Positions 19,283 to 30,773 of a stretch of DNA of 64,000 nt are shown here, one piece after another. The notes under the pieces were generated by a model. That model did no database searches. It had not been told where the DNA came from and saw nothing but the letters and a program-made list of their open reading frames with translations. A program made the translations under genes and the position numbers. Within the stretch, counting starts at the first letter, position 1. Each line of letters begins with the position of its first letter. Origin of the DNA: Ascarosepion bandense (Eukaryota; Mollusca; Cephalopoda; Sepiida; Sepiidae); assembly GCA_037127315.1 (NCBI GenBank), contig JBBBDQ010000398.1, positions 5,625,001 through 5,689,000 on the forward strand. Direction: 5' to 3'.

Positions 19283-19549
19283 ATGTGTGTGTCCGTTACC
19301 TATAGACTCCGAAATGGCAGAACCGGTTTTCTTGAAAGTTTACACAGTTGTACTATAAGCGTCTGCGAGTGTGCTTAGCTAGGTTTTGTGTTGAGGTACC
19401 CCCGATAAATACCGAAAATCGATAATCGAAAAAATGGGGTTATAGAAGGAGTGGTCCGATTTTAATCAAATTTGATACACTCATAGACAAAGACATAAGA
19501 AACGATATTCAGAAGTTTCAAGGTTGAAGTTCTTACAATAGTGAAGAAA

Positions 19550-19600
<51 letters not shown>

Positions 19601-19781
19601 GCAAGATGTGTGTGTGTGTGTCTGTTTATCTGTCTGTATGTCCTTTATACAAATCCACAATTTTTATCCGATTCTCCCCAAACTTCACACAAATATTCTT
19701 TAGGCTGAGTCTGAGCTCCAGGACCATGGATTAGTTTTAAAGCTTTCATTACACCCGAGCAACCCCGCGCTATACTGCTAG
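19204..19781 (+). mobile_element. Non-autonomous Helitron, both termini intact
   Basis: Starts TCTAAACTTATTTATAAATG directly after host A19203 and ends CTATACTGCTAG directly before host T19782, the 5'-TC...CTAG-3' and A|T rule of Helitrons. A hairpin-forming ACCCGAGCAACCCCGCGCT lies about 10 bases from the 3' end, though its stem is partly mutated. The interior holds (GT)n 19232-19280, AGACTCCGAAATGGCAGAAC, TCGATAATCGAAAAAATGGG and (TA)n 19556-19596. No Rep/helicase. It is inserted at the end of the LINE-D reverse-transcriptase remnant. Confidence 0.85.
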
Positions 19782-20074
19782 TCTTTTATATCTATAGATT
19801 TATCCATTTCAAAAACTAAGCATGATAATGAAAAACTAAAGAAATGCAATTAGTAAACAAGAGTTTTGGATTACTATATTGTGCACATCCTTTCATATGA
19901 AAGTGAATGTATTTGTCTATACTTCTTGTATCGCACATGAAATGAGCATTATATGCCCCATTGATCGATAGGTTTCGGTTCAAAATTCCTTGGACCTGAA
20001 GAAAGCTGGAGCGTACAACGGTTGAAAAGAAGTGAACGTTGGACAATTTCTAGTGTAGTAATGGATAGCGGCTT

Positions 20075-20250
20075 GGATTGTAAAATTGAAGAGTTGACTT
20101 CAAATTCCAATCGGATTCATTACATTCACTTACGTGCTAATACCCTTGGGAAAAGTATGAATTCATTTCTTCTCCCTAAGCTATTGCATATAATAGCAGG
20201 ACAGACTGGGTCCTATAGCTTTGCTTCGCAACCAGTCTAAGATAAGGGAA
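20075..20250 (+). mobile_element. SINE-C fragment, diverged
   Basis: Matches the SINE-C body from the B-box region (TTCAAATTCCAATCGGATTC) through TTCACTTACGTGCTAATACC, AGCAGGACAGACTGGGTCC and GCAACCAGTCTA. The head and tail are absent. Bases 19782-20074 hold no recognised repeat. Confidence 0.65.
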
Positions 20251-20350
20251 ACTCCGTCAGGCTGTTATATATGTTCTGCATCAGTTTGGCATATGTAGCA
20301 AAGCAATTCAATATACGTTTGTTTCATAACCTGCAAACCAATACGGATAT

Positions 20351-20398
20351 ATATATAATATAATATAATATAATATAATATAATATAATATAATATAT
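20351..20398. repeat. (TATAA)n microsatellite
   Basis: About nine ATAAT units. Bases 20399-20990 hold nothing I recognise. Confidence 0.95.
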
Positions 20399-20992
20399 TC
20401 AGTTCTGCAATGTGACGATTGCGTGTACAGGGATAGTCAGAGGAAGCATGAACATACGAGGGAGTAACACCTGGAATTGTCTTTTCTTTAGTTTCTACTC
20501 TCATATTTGTCTTTCTCTCAACCCGGGAAAATCCGGTTTTATATATACGTTCATGCTCTGTCGAGCTTCACCCAATTACGTCCTTCCAGGGCAGGCCTAA
20601 TCAACAATTGTTGTCTTTGGCCAGTTACATTTTGAGGTAATCACGTTATTGTTTATTTCATTGTTTCAATTTTTTTCCAATTTTGACACGCTGACGCAAC
20701 GCTTGTTTATTTTACTATTTCTGACAACCATTAAATTAATTAAATTATATTCTATTGTTTATATTTCGTGATCTCGAAAACAGGTTTTGTTGACACAATA
20801 CACTGTTTAATATATTTTTTTGTTGCATTCCATCTTCGTCTAAAAATCATCACGTGTTCTTTTTCGTCACGGACAGTAATATTTTTTTTCAAGTTCAAGT
20901 TGGTCCCGAGAATATATAACACATATGATCTGTTTTTTTGTTTTGTTTTTTTTTGTTTTTGCTATATATCTAGATATTCTTGATAAAATTTA

Positions 20993-21330
20993 AAGAAGGG
21001 TCAGCAACATTATTGTTCTTGGCCTGGATTTAAGCTTCAGTCATGTTTCCACTGATGTAAGGTTGCTTCCTTCTGCCTTTTTTTAAGAACTTTTATGGTA
21101 ATTTTCCGATGACCTCTTCGGTATGGTGTCTATACTTGATAATATTTAAGCGCTGTACAAGATCTCATCAATTTACAGTTGAATTGGCTAGATGTAACCG
21201 TAAGGTCTCTGCTAACAGTTTCATTATCGCAGTTATTTGTAGAACTCTCTTCCGGTTCCATACTTTCAGACAAACTTTGATTTTCGAAAATTTAAATGTT
21301 TGTTTTATAAGTATTCCACACCGAAAAAAA
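20993..21330 (+). pseudogene. LINE-D C-terminal fragment, strongly decayed
   Basis: Reads RRVSNIIVLGLDLS, then FFKNFYGNFPMTSS, then RCTRSHQFTVELARCNRKVS and ENLNVCFIS. The motif order matches LINE-D (QRRISNIIG, TRLAARSHQFTV, NLNV). Confidence 0.55.
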
Positions 21331-21629
21331 ACTTGTTTTTCGGTAATTTTACTGTTCTTAGGGGTTAGATAAATGTGATTAAAATGCTTTAGCTTTAAAT
21401 AAAGTGTTGGCAACCCGTAAAAAACAAATCAATCATTCCGCGCAATTTTGGCTACTACTATTTCAAGAAATTTTTATTGTAGTCTTATAAATGGTTTATA
21501 AATATTTGAATGTTAGACACGTTCTTCATTCCCAATCAGGTCACGGAGATTATATCATGATCGTGTTTTTAGTTGATGGTGTTAAAGCTATTTTTAATAT
21601 GATTAATGCTTTAATCATTTTTTGAAGTT

Positions 21630-21944
21630 CGAGGTGTTTTCAACTAATAAGTTTCTTTTCTCTCAATTCCCGCCTGTGGAATTCTCTTCCACATGATTGC
21701 TTCCCCGACAGCTACAATCTCCAAGAGTTTAAATGTAAGGTCCACAGACACATCTTAACACACTAACTAGCATCCATTCTCTCAAACACTCTTCCCATCT
21801 GCCTAACACTCAGCCTTGGTATCCTTACCCTTCTATCACTCTCCTTCTGATATTTCCTATATCTAACCTGTCTTTCTCTTCACCTTCCCCTATATAACCC
21901 CCTGCGCAATAGTGGCAGTGGAATGCCTTGCTTGGGGTGAAATG

Positions 21945-21950
<6 letters not shown>
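21630..21950 (+). repeat. LINE-D-type 3' end, second tail subtype
   Basis: Begins FFSLNSRLWNSLPHDCFPDS, then YNLQEFKCKVHRHILTH and a pyrimidine-rich UTR. It ends TGCGCAATAGTGGCAGTGG, AATGCCTTGCTTGGGGTGAA. This tail (GTGGCAGTGGAATG) differs from the GTGGCGTTACCGCC type and marks another LINE subfamily, also seen at 40.5, 41.3 and 50.4 kb. It leads into (TA)n. Confidence 0.75.
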
Positions 21951-22004
<54 letters not shown>

Positions 22005-22021
22005 ATATATATATATATATG
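21949..22021. repeat. (TA)n microsatellite
   Basis: TA run with one GTATG interruption. Bases 22022-23030 are AT-rich with no recognisable repeat or gene. Confidence 0.95.
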
Positions 22022-23133
22022 TCGAAATAGGTAGATAACTTAATAATGCGAGGTTTGCATGGGTGTGAGCGAGATTTTTTTCTTTATATCATTGTGTGGG
22101 CCATGAAATGTAACAAAAGGAACCAAAGAATATTGTGTTGACTGAACTAAATCGTAATGTTTGATTCTTTCTAAAACACGTTCTCATCTCGATATAAAAA
22201 GAAAGAGAGTTGGGGACAATAATAGATAAAAAAAAATTAGGACTCTGCTGAGGCAAAATATTCAAATAAATGTTTATTAATGATTGATATTCCTTGAATT
22301 ATAAAAAGCACATTATATTCTGGGAAAGACAAAAACAAAAAACGCAAAAAGAAAATAAAGAGAGAATGCGAAAGTCTATTTACTGAGTCCACATTTTCAA
22401 ATTTATTCAGGAAATGTCTTCAAAATTGGTATTCGTCTTTATGGAAAATTCCATGTTCTCAAAGAATTCATTTTTTGAAATGCCGTATTGTTGTTTTCAA
22501 TTTTTCAATGGTGAATTGTTACGAATAATTTCTCAACTTTTGGTATTTTATTTCTTTTATTGAATGATTACATTTGTTTTTTTTTTCTTTCTTGAATTTC
22601 TTTTTATGAACAACATTATTCCATGCAGACGTGTTGACTTGTCATCTTCATTATTTGAGAAGGGAAAAGATATGATTATAGAATTTTTTTTCTTATTTAA
22701 ATTTGACTCTATGATCCTTACAATCTGAAGAAGCGTGTGTTCTCATTCTAAATGCTCATTTAACGTTTCTTTATTTCTCATTTCAAGGAGACGTTCGTCT
22801 TTTCGATACAAATTCCTGTGTCATACCAATTAAAAAACAATAAACAGCTGACGAGATTTTCCTTTAATAAAAATAATTGCGTAAAAAGCCGTTACGTAAT
22901 TTACAACTAAAAATTTATGCAAAATTTTTTAAAAAAACTAGTAGGCGTCAGTAACGTCATCGTTTCAAAAACTGATAAGAAGCAAGAATTTATCTCTGCT
23001 GTATAACATCATTGTTTATTCACCTCCTGATGCCATTCATAGAGAGTGGGTGAGTAGCCTTAATGATTTTTCAAACGTAGATTGGAAAATTTCGTGAGTA
23101 TGCAACTTTATTTTTCCACTTTCAGGTGGGTGC

Positions 23134-23355
23134 TTATATATCCCCCTGTAATAGGCCATCCAATGCCTTTCTCTGCAAAGCGTAGATGCGTCTAAATTCT
23201 TTTTTGCAATTAGGGAGGAGCCAGATAGATCTAATGAAGGCGCGGATCTGCACAAGGTATATCACGTCTACAGTCTGGCGTACTTGGCTTCTCTGGAGGA
23301 TGCTGAGTGTAATATCTCTTTTGGAATCAATTTGGCCGAGGCCCATTTTACTCAT
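23134..23355 (-). other. Unrecognised open stretch
   Basis: The minus-strand frame reads MSKMGLGQIDSKRDITLSIL and then RRIYALQRKALDGLLQGDI. It looks less like random AT-rich sequence than its surroundings and may be a fragment of an unrecognised retroelement protein. A second overlapping frame on the same strand (23037-23255) cannot be distinguished as better. No family recognised. Confidence 0.2.
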
Positions 23356-23397
23356 ACTTAAATAGCACGATTTGCTTAATCAGAGGTGTTTGTTTTT

Positions 23398-24300
23398 AAT
23401 CGTATAGCCCCGAGCAAGGCGGTAACGCCACTGATGTGCAGGGGGCTACATAAGCGTAAAAAGATTAGGTAGTAGAGCTTGAAGAGAAAGACGAACCAGT
23501 TAGAAAGGAGCAAAGAGAAGAATGGGAATACAGATGTTATGACAGTTGCAAAGGTGGAGAGAAAGGAAATAATATACAGGGTGATGAGGAAAGAATTAGT
23601 GTCAAGTGGTTAAGAGATGTGTATTGACATTGCATTTAAATTTCTGGAGGTTGTAGTCGTCAGGAAAGCAAGAATATGGAAGCGAGTTCCACAGGTGGGA
23701 AGTGCGAGACAAGAAGCTGCAGGAGTAAAATTGTCGTCTGCATATGGTTGATCGAAATGTGAATGGGTGAGACCCAGTTGCCAGTCTGGTTGCACGAGTA
23801 AACACCTGTTGCTGAGGCACGAGTGACTTAAGTTCCTTAAAGCAGAAGCCATGAAAGTATTTATAGAACAGACAAAGGAAAGCCACATCCCGTCGGTGGG
23901 GAAGTGACTGGAGTCGAGTCGCCAAGTAGGTACCTATCACAATACTGATTCTCTTTTGGAGCCTTCCAGGAACACTGAGATGAACAGCAGGGGCACCTAA
24001 CCATGTATGGCAGCAGTACTCCATGCACGGACGAATGGTTTATTTGTATATATGCAGGATTGATTCAGGCAAGAAAAACATTCTAGCCCGACACTATGAC
24101 CCAACCTTCCTAGCAGTGGATTTAGCTATTGACTCAATGTAGTGGTTCCACTTGAGATCCGAGCAGAGGTTAAGGCAGAGAATGCGCAGTGTATTGCTCT
24201 CAGGGAGACTCGCTTGGCCCATGCTTATTGGAGGCAGGAGAGGTTTCCTGTCATGATTGACAGACAGCAGCTTGCTCTTAGACGCATATGATTTTCCTCG
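23398..24300 (-). pseudogene. LINE-D 3' portion, minus strand, 140-residue open frame
   Basis: The tail (reverse complement of GTGGCGTTACCGCCTTGCTC) lies at 23405-23445, followed by the UTR. The open frame 24024-23602 reads MEYCCHTWLGAPAVHLSVPG, QKRISIVIGTYLATRLQ, LCLFYKYFHGFCFKELKSL and SHLWNSLPYSCFPDDY. Upstream, to 24300, are the AWKFFSPESIL-type region and the EWNHYIE thumb region. Near the best-preserved copies. No YADD box. Confidence 0.85.
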
Positions 24301-25213
24301 GAAAAAATGTTCATGTTGTGAGTTGAAAATTTAAATTCTGAGAATAGATATCAGACAATTTGATAAAATAATCTGGAATAAAATGTTATATGAATTTTTA
24401 TATGATAGAAAACATTATACTTGATAGATAAAATTTCAGCCTTTCGTCTCCTTCGTGTGAATGTGTAGTTACATCAATGTAAATATTCCCTTTATTCTGA
24501 TGAAGTCTTAAAGACAGAAAAGTGTCACGCGAAAAACATTTACCACGTTGCCACTAAATTCCAAACAGAATAATCAGTAAAATCTTTTTGGAAAATCAAT
24601 AAATACTCCATATTTTCCTGTTAAACGAGACATTTTATAAGAGAAGGAGATTCAATTCATGTATGAACAGAATATTTTGTGACACAAAAATCTTTCGTCA
24701 TGAGATAATTTTCATGCGATTCTCGAAGACAGATCAGTTCTATTTTGCTAAATATTTCCAGACGTTATTTAAATTAGCAAATCTACAGAAAGAAATCGTG
24801 CCGAGAAGATAAATTTTTGATTGATATAGAAAATAAACAGACAAGTCGAGGAAAACTTTCCAGAAAAGACAACGTTCTAAACATCATGCTAGGTTCGAAC
24901 GCAGACTACTAATTTTGAGGAAAAAGAAAAAGACAAATTTAGTTTAAAAAAAAGGAACACGACTAGCTGAACGAAGGCTAGATATATAATAAGGATAAAG
25001 TATAAATATGTATAAATATGTATAAACAAGACAGAGGTCATATTTTTCGAAAGATTCGAACATTTAGAACTCTACCTGCGACTTACAATCGGACAAATCA
25101 AATTATATATGGTTCAAGCAGGTCCTAATAGACTGTATAAATAAGCTTTAGGAATATGACTATTCATAAAAAGCCGACAATATTCTACATAATTTCTTTA
25201 CTTTTTTATTCAA

Positions 25214-25216
<3 letters not shown>

Positions 25217-25246
<30 letters not shown>
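25217..25246. repeat. (TA)n target of the 25.2-kb Helitron
   Basis: TA run continuing at 25699-25736 on the other side of the Helitron, so the transposon landed inside one microsatellite. Bases 24301-25216 contain no recognised repeat apart from a CTGATGA/GAAA motif at 24496. Confidence 0.9.
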
Positions 25247-25247
<1 letters not shown>

Positions 25248-25697
25248 TAGCAGTATAGCCCGGCGTTGCTCGGGTGTAATGAAAGCTTTAAAACTAATCC
25301 ATGGTCCTGGAGCTCAGACTCTTTGGACGTTGGCACAAAAGACTAAAAAGCAATAGTTGTTTCCAGTTAAAGCGAAACCGTAGACTGAAAGAAAAATGAA
25401 TGGATGTAAGTCAGATTTTGATTTCTTGGTATCGATACAAAATAAGTTTTTTTCGTCGTAAGCTGAATTTTGAAGCCTAAATAAGTCCTTCTATAAACCG
25501 ATTTTTTCGATTATCGATTTTCGATATTTATTGGGGGTACCTCGACACAAAACCTAGCTAAGAACACTCGCAAACGCTTATAGTACAACGGTGTAAATTT
25601 TCAAGAAAATCGGTTCAGCCGTTTCGGAGTCTATATGTAATGGACACACACACACACATAAACACACAGACAACGTTCCATTTATAAATAAATTTAG

Positions 25698-25698
<1 letters not shown>
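25247..25698 (-). mobile_element. Non-autonomous Helitron, both termini intact
   Basis: CTAG at 25247-25250 preceded by host A, and GA (TC on the minus strand) at 25697-25698 followed by host T. The 3' hairpin CCCGagcaacgcCGGG is perfect and lies 8-10 bases from CTAG. At 452 bp it is the shortest complete copy. It lacks the internal (TA)n and the CTGCAACCTTGAAACTTCTG segment found in the 12-, 19- and 44-kb copies. Conserved block AGCCGTTTCGGAGTCTATA. Confidence 0.85.
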
Positions 25699-25739
<41 letters not shown>

Positions 25740-25904
25740 CATGAATAAGTATACAACGAATAACGGAAAATCTCTTTACTCTAACGATTCATTTTAATAG
25801 GCTTCTTCAGAGACTTGTAAAGACGAAGAATATTAAATTTCTTTGTAAATTTAAAAAAAAATATTTTTATATCTTGTCGGATTTCAATCCATATATTCAA
25901 TTCA

Positions 25905-25993
25905 TAATCCACATACAAACCTGTTTCGCTGTATCATAGCTCATCTGTGTGGCTAGACTTCCACTTGCTTCCAGCCGGAATCGAAACTCGACC
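25905..25993 (-). mobile_element. Ribozyme-carrying element fragment (subfamily B) truncating a mariner
   Basis: On the minus strand it begins in the B-box (TTTCGATTCCGG), continues GAAGCAAGTGGAAGTCTAG, and ends with the hammerhead. It joins the mariner transposase exactly at the HPPY box, with the shared bases ATCGG at the joint. Confidence 0.7.
25909..25952 (-). ncRNA. Type I hammerhead ribozyme motif, U4 mutated
   Basis: Stem I CCACA/TGTGG is perfect. The core reads CAGATGA instead of CTGATGA (invariant U4 lost), stem II GCTA-TGATA-CAGC has one mismatch, and GAAA is intact. Stem III is ACAGGTTTGT and the cleavage triplet is GTA. It should be inactive. Confidence 0.75.
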
Positions 25994-26985
25994 GATAGGG
26001 TGGATGCGAAAGCATTTCGAAGTGCGATTCATGTACTTTTGCTATCGTTACGAATGATTTGTGACACTGTGCGCTGTCTTGGTGAAAGATGACTTTTTCT
26101 TCTTCATTTGTAGACTTTTTGGAGATTTCTTCTTTCAAACGCACCACTAATACTATATAATATTCGCTATGGATGTTTTTTACTTTCTAAAGGTAATCGA
26201 TGAACAAAATTCTTTGCCCCTCCCAAAATACAGAGGCCGAACTCTTGCCTGCTTATGTTTGCGTTTTGGTCGCCTTGTACGGTTTTCACCTGCTGCTATC
26301 CAATCAGCTGACTGCTGATATGACTTCGGAATGAAGTCGTGGATCCATGTTTTATCCATTGTCCCATATATACACAAAAACTACATGTTGCGTTGAAACA
26401 GTTGCAAACAACACTCTGAATAGTCGACGCGTTGTTTTTGATCGACTGTGAGTAAGCAAGGCACCCATTTTGAACACAAATTTCTCATCGACAAATGTTC
26501 ATGCACAACCTTTTGATACCTTCAACTTCTCTGCTATCTCACGCAATTTTAATTTACGACTGAACAAAAGGAGTTTGTGAATTTTTTTGGTGTTTTCTGG
26601 GACAACTGCCGATTTGGGACGATCTGAACGTTCAGCGGTATTTGTGTGTGTACGACATCGTTTAAAGTCATCTGACCACCTCTTAACCGTTGTTGCTGAC
26701 GGAGTAGAGTCCAGATAACACTTATCAAAGTATTGCTTTGTTTAATCAGTTCTTTCCCATGAGAAAGCAATGCGTTATCAACAAACTTCAGATTTTTCCA
26801 CTGTTTTGAAAATTTGCAACAGTAAATTCACTTAAATAACTAATTTGTACACTAATAATCCGATTGAGCCCAAATTTTGTCACGTGCCATTTGAAGGTTA
26901 CGACTTCATAAAATTTATGGATCTTTATTAGTAGCACCACCTATATGTCAGGCCCGAGACTTATTGAGTGATGTGTTATTCTGCT
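25990..26985 (-). pseudogene. Mariner transposase pseudogene with 5' terminal repeat
   Basis: Minus-strand fragments: LSHGKELIKQ near the start, TMDKTWIHDFIPKSYQQSAD with the first catalytic Asp region (about 26365-26310), and FHQDSAQCHKSFVTIAKVHE with the second Asp (about 26085). It ends HFEMLSHPPYR, where the third catalytic region should begin. That part is missing because the ribozyme-element fragment adjoins. Several stops and frameshifts. Upstream, TAAGTCTCGGGCCTGACATA at 26944-26963 looks like the 5' inverted terminal repeat of a rosa-type mariner. No 3' terminal repeat seen. Confidence 0.85.
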
Positions 26986-27064
26986 AGTGACCTCTTCCAA
27001 GGAAAGAAATCCTAAGACCGTTAATGTTTGAATTCAGCCATTTTCGCCTTAAGTTAAAACTTAG

Positions 27065-27300
27065 TAATTTTATATATCCAAATGTATAAGGAACGAAGAA
27101 AATATTAACAACGTTCAAAACATTAATTCAAAACAGTGCTCAATATAGAAATAGATCTGAGTATTTATGATAAATCAGTCAGCAAATACTATTTTTTAAA
27201 TAGCGTTAACTGCCTGATGAAACATCGCTGCTTCAATGTAGAAACAGAATAGACCCTCGTCTCGAGTTGAGAATCTTTTATTTGAAATATTGTTAAAGTA
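27065..27300 (+). repeat. Dispersed repeat F with a CTGATGA-hairpin-GAAAC motif
   Basis: Shares ACGAAGAAAATATTAACAAC, GTTCAAAACATTAATTCAAA and CTCAATATAGAAATAG with 57.87-57.96 kb. It ends in CTGATGAAACATCGCTGC, TTCAATGTAGAAACAG. The motif resembles termini of Penelope-type elements. Confidence 0.55.
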
Positions 27301-27331
27301 AGTCTTTTTTTTATTCTAAGCTTTTCATGTT

Positions 27332-27380
27332 AAAAAAAAGAGTTAAAGAAAATCAATTGTTTTCTTTAACTCTTTTTTTT
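27332..27380. repeat. Perfect 21-bp hairpin
   Basis: Arms 27332-27352 and 27360-27380 are exact reverse complements with a 7-base loop TCAATTG. Very AT-rich. Too short for a typical animal pre-miRNA. Confidence 0.9.
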
Positions 27381-27439
27381 TATTTTAGCAGAAATCTCTT
27401 GACTGAACTTTTACTACCATGTTTTTTTTTTCTTTCTTT

Positions 27440-28095
27440 CAGTTGGGGTAGATAGATCTATCTATCGCCCGGTTCACACTCCACCCACGTCTATTGAATA
27501 GGTTAAGAGGCTCATCCCTTGTTCCCTGTTTAGGATGTAGTTTCCGGCTTTCTCTTTTCCAATCTTCTCACTTTGGTTTCTTATTTTTTTTCAATTGGAG
27601 TAGATAGATCTATCTATCGCCCGGTTCACACTCCACCCACGTCTTTTGAACAGGTTAAGATGCTCATCCCTTGTTCCCTGTTTAGGATGTAGTTTCCGGC
27701 TTTCTCTTTTCCAATCTTCTCATTTTGGTTTCTTATTTTTTTTCAATTGGAGTAGATAGATCTATCTATCGCCCGGGTCACACTCCACCCACGTCTATTG
27801 AACGGGTTAAGAGGCTCATCCCTTGTTCCCTGTTTGGGATGTGGTTTCCGCCTTTCTCTTTTCCAATCTTCTCATTTTGGTTTCTTTTTTTTTCAATTGG
27901 AGTAGATAGATCTATCTATCGTCCGATTCACACTCCACCCACGTCTATTGAACAGGTTATGAGGCTCATCCCTTGTTCCCTGTTCTGGATGTGGTTACCG
28001 GCTTTCTCTTTTACAATCTTTTCACTATTACGTATCCCCCTGTACATCAGTGGCGTTACCGCCTTGCTCGGGGTGATACGATTAAAAAAGAAATA
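27440..28095 (+). mobile_element. E element with about four tandem monomers and a LINE-type tail
   Basis: The landmark GATAGATCTATCTATCG starts at 27451, 27603, 27755 and 27905, so the period is about 152 bp. Each monomer reads GCCCGGTTCACACTCCACCC, then TCATCCCTTGTTCCCTGTT, GTTTCCGGCTTTCTCTTTTC and TTTTTCAATTGGAGTAGATA. The last monomer passes into the LINE-D tail (CATCAGTGGCGTTACCGCC, CTTGCTCGGGGTGATACG, A run) at 28033-28090. Monomers are about 95 percent alike by eye. No coding function: frames such as FSIGVDRSIYRPGHTPPTS simply translate the repeat. Bases 28096-28395 hold nothing recognised. Confidence 0.85.
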
Positions 28096-28395
28096 TAGTA
28101 ATAACTCAATACTACCACATCTTTCATGATACCTATACAACGAATGCGCAATAAAAAATTTACTAACCCATAATCTACAGAAATGTTTAAAGAAAATTTG
28201 GGTCAAAAATACAAAAATACTATATAAATTCAAATTATAGAAAAACAACTCACTATAAAAGGGGTACTATATATCAAAAAAGTATTTCCTACCAGCAACC
28301 AATCATTATATAACGTTATATATTTCCTGATCGCGCGTGGCTCTGGCTAGCTTTTAAAGAACGATTTCCTAAAATACAACATAAATAAAGTTATC

Positions 28396-28783
28396 GTCCA
28401 CCCAATCTTTTCACTCTCTTATTTTTTTTTCAATTGGAGTAGATAGACTAAACTATCGCCCGGTTCACACTCCACCCACATCTATTGAACAGGTGAACAG
28501 GCTCATCCCTTGTTTCTTGTTTAGGATGCGGTTTCCGGTTTTCTCTTTTCCAATCTTTTCACTCTCTTTTATTTTTTTGTTTTTTTCAATTGGAGTGGAT
28601 AGACTAATCTATCGCCCGGTTCACACTCCACCCTCGTCTTTTGAACAGCTGAAGAGGCCCATCCCTTGTTCCCTGTCTAGGATGTGGTTTCCGGTTTTCT
28701 CTTTTCCATTCTTTTTACCCTTACGTAGCCTCCTGCGCATCAGTGGCGTTATCGCCTTGCTTGGGGTGATATGATTAAAAAAA
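28396..28783 (+). mobile_element. E element with two tandem monomers and a LINE-type tail
   Basis: Landmark GATAGACTA at 28442 and 28598 (period 156). The tail GCATCAGTGGCGTTATCGCC, TTGCTTGGGGTGATATGATT and A run ends at 28783. Both monomers share AGACTA in place of AGATCTATCT, so this array was formed separately from the 27.4-kb one. Bases 28784-29137 hold no recognised repeat apart from a short (TA)n. Confidence 0.85.
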
Positions 28784-29137
28784 AAAGTCAAAATACGAGG
28801 AAAGAATAACATCGGAAACATTACATCCTTGAGAATTTCTAAAGAAGTTGGTGAAAATCCTTAGAAACTTAATAATTATGATTATTTTCACATTCCCCAT
28901 CACCAGCAAAAACAAAAGAGTACTGTAAAAATTAAATAAAAATTAATAAAATTTTCCTTATTGGTCGCTTTTAACGAAACATATTTGAAAAGTTGATTGC
29001 TGCCCAAATATATATATATATATTGTTGATGATTGTTGATAAGCCTCTAACACAGCGGATTAATCTCGCTGTTAAATTGTAGGAGTTGAAACAGTCATGT
29101 GTTAAAAATACCCAATATTTGCGCCTATGTAATGTTC

Positions 29138-29447
29138 AGATGCCGGAAGGTAGTCATACGTGATTCACGCGTGGGCGATCATGTCTCGAAAGAGACATAG
29201 CTGACTGGGCAGAAGATTATCCCGCAGTAGGTTGCCATTGCTTTCTGCGGTAGACTGGTTGCAGACCAAGGCTATAGAACCCAATCTGTCCTGTTATTTA
29301 ACCCATAACTGGAAGGAATAGACGGATTAATACCTTTCCAAAGGGTATTTGCGCGTAAGTGAATACAATGGATTCGGCTGGAATTCGAACTCGGCTTCCC
29401 GATTTCTCGTTCCGAGCCGATATCCAATGCTCCACAACGCACATCCA
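29138..29447 (-). mobile_element. SINE-C copy
   Basis: Full-length minus-strand copy. It starts with CATACGTGATTCACGCGTGG (tail side), then CAGTAGGTTGCCATTGC, CTGTCCTGTTATTTAACCC, GGAATTCGAACTCGGC (B box, complement) and GATATCCAATGCTCCACAAC (A box, complement). Confidence 0.85.
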
Positions 29448-29536
29448 CGTAGAAAGGTAGTAGATAATCATATTTAATATCTATAAATTCCTATGTTCAT
29501 CATTTCACCTGTACATCGAGCACCGTAGTATGTTGG

Positions 29537-29608
<72 letters not shown>
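29537..29608. repeat. (TA)n microsatellite
   Basis: About 36 TA units. Confidence 0.97.
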
Positions 29609-29612
<4 letters not shown>

Positions 29613-29962
29613 ACAAGACCGACTCTGTACGTATCTAAATCCTAAAATTTTACAAAAGTAAACTTTGAGGACCACAAATAACCGGCAGAATCTAACTCCG
29701 TTATTGTCCGTCGCTATAAAGCGTTGGACAAGAGGGGGAAAAAAAAAGAAAACCGCGGAGTACCGACAATACATACAGTACCTCGCAGCAAAGAAAAAAA
29801 AACCCTCAAACGGAACCAACCACAAAGAAAGAAAAGTGCTCGATACAAACTAACCAAATCGAATTAACAAAGAGGAAGTAACGTAGAGCAAAAACACACG
29901 TGAAAAGATCACAAGATCGCCAAGACCTACCGCGGTTTCGCACAACGGCACGATCTTTTCGC

Positions 29963-29963
<1 letters not shown>

Positions 29964-30016
<53 letters not shown>

Positions 30017-30260
30017 AGTTCAAATAAGCACTTGGTGATTACGAAGTGCATGAAATTCCGAGTAGTGCCATAGACTTAAGATACTACACATATTTACTTA
30101 AATATACTTTATAACTCTACAACTGCTGTCAAAAGTGTCGGCGAAATATTTGAGATGACATAATTTTTATAATTTTATAATTTTTAATTATAATTTGTCA
30201 TTAAAATTTATATTTTGTAATTATAATTTTTTTAACAGATGCTAATATTTGAGTAGAAAG

Positions 30261-30306
<46 letters not shown>
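29964..30306. repeat. Two (TA)n microsatellites, with plain AT-rich sequence between
   Basis: TA runs at 29964-30013 and 30261-30306. The stretch between and that from 29609 to 29963 hold no recognisable feature. Confidence 0.9.
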
Positions 30307-30311
<5 letters not shown>

Positions 30312-30394
30312 TATTTCACCTATATAAAAGTGAAACTGAACTTTGGCTTCCATGAAATCTTCTGTGGGTCAATTGGCAAAGACACGTCTGATCA

Positions 30395-30550
30395 AAATAC
30401 GTCTGTCGTAATATAGATATTTTCCAAACGATTTTTTAAACGATTAATGCCAGTTGAAATTATAATACGAGTATCCATTAAAAGTATAATGTTAGACAAA
30501 TAAAAATTCAAATATTTCGGCTAATGCCAGTTTCGTGGATTTTCCGTTAA
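30395..30550 (+). repeat. Dispersed repeat G copy
   Basis: Contains ATACGAGTATCCATTAAAAG and ATTCAAATATTTCGGC, with TGCCAGTTTCG twice. The same motif string occurs at 8.5, 33.75, 34.05 and 34.22 kb. Ends at a (CA)n(CG)n run (30563-30628). Confidence 0.55.
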
Positions 30551-30562
30551 ATTCCAATATTA

Positions 30563-30603
30563 CACACACACGCGCGCGCGCGCGCACACACACACACATA
30601 CAA

Positions 30604-30638
<35 letters not shown>

Positions 30639-30773
30639 ACGGTCTTAATTATAATAGAGAGGGTTGAGTACTGTTTTATTAACATTAGAAAAATATTTAA
30701 AAACGTGCGTGAATATGTATATGCTTTGTATATATATATATATATATATAGTGAAAGAGAGAGCGAAAGAGAA

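Noticed and set aside
27725..28129. 134-codon frame repeating FSIGVDRSIYRP
   Set aside because: Translation of the tandem E monomer. The period of about 152 bp shifts frame between monomers and there is no conserved protein.
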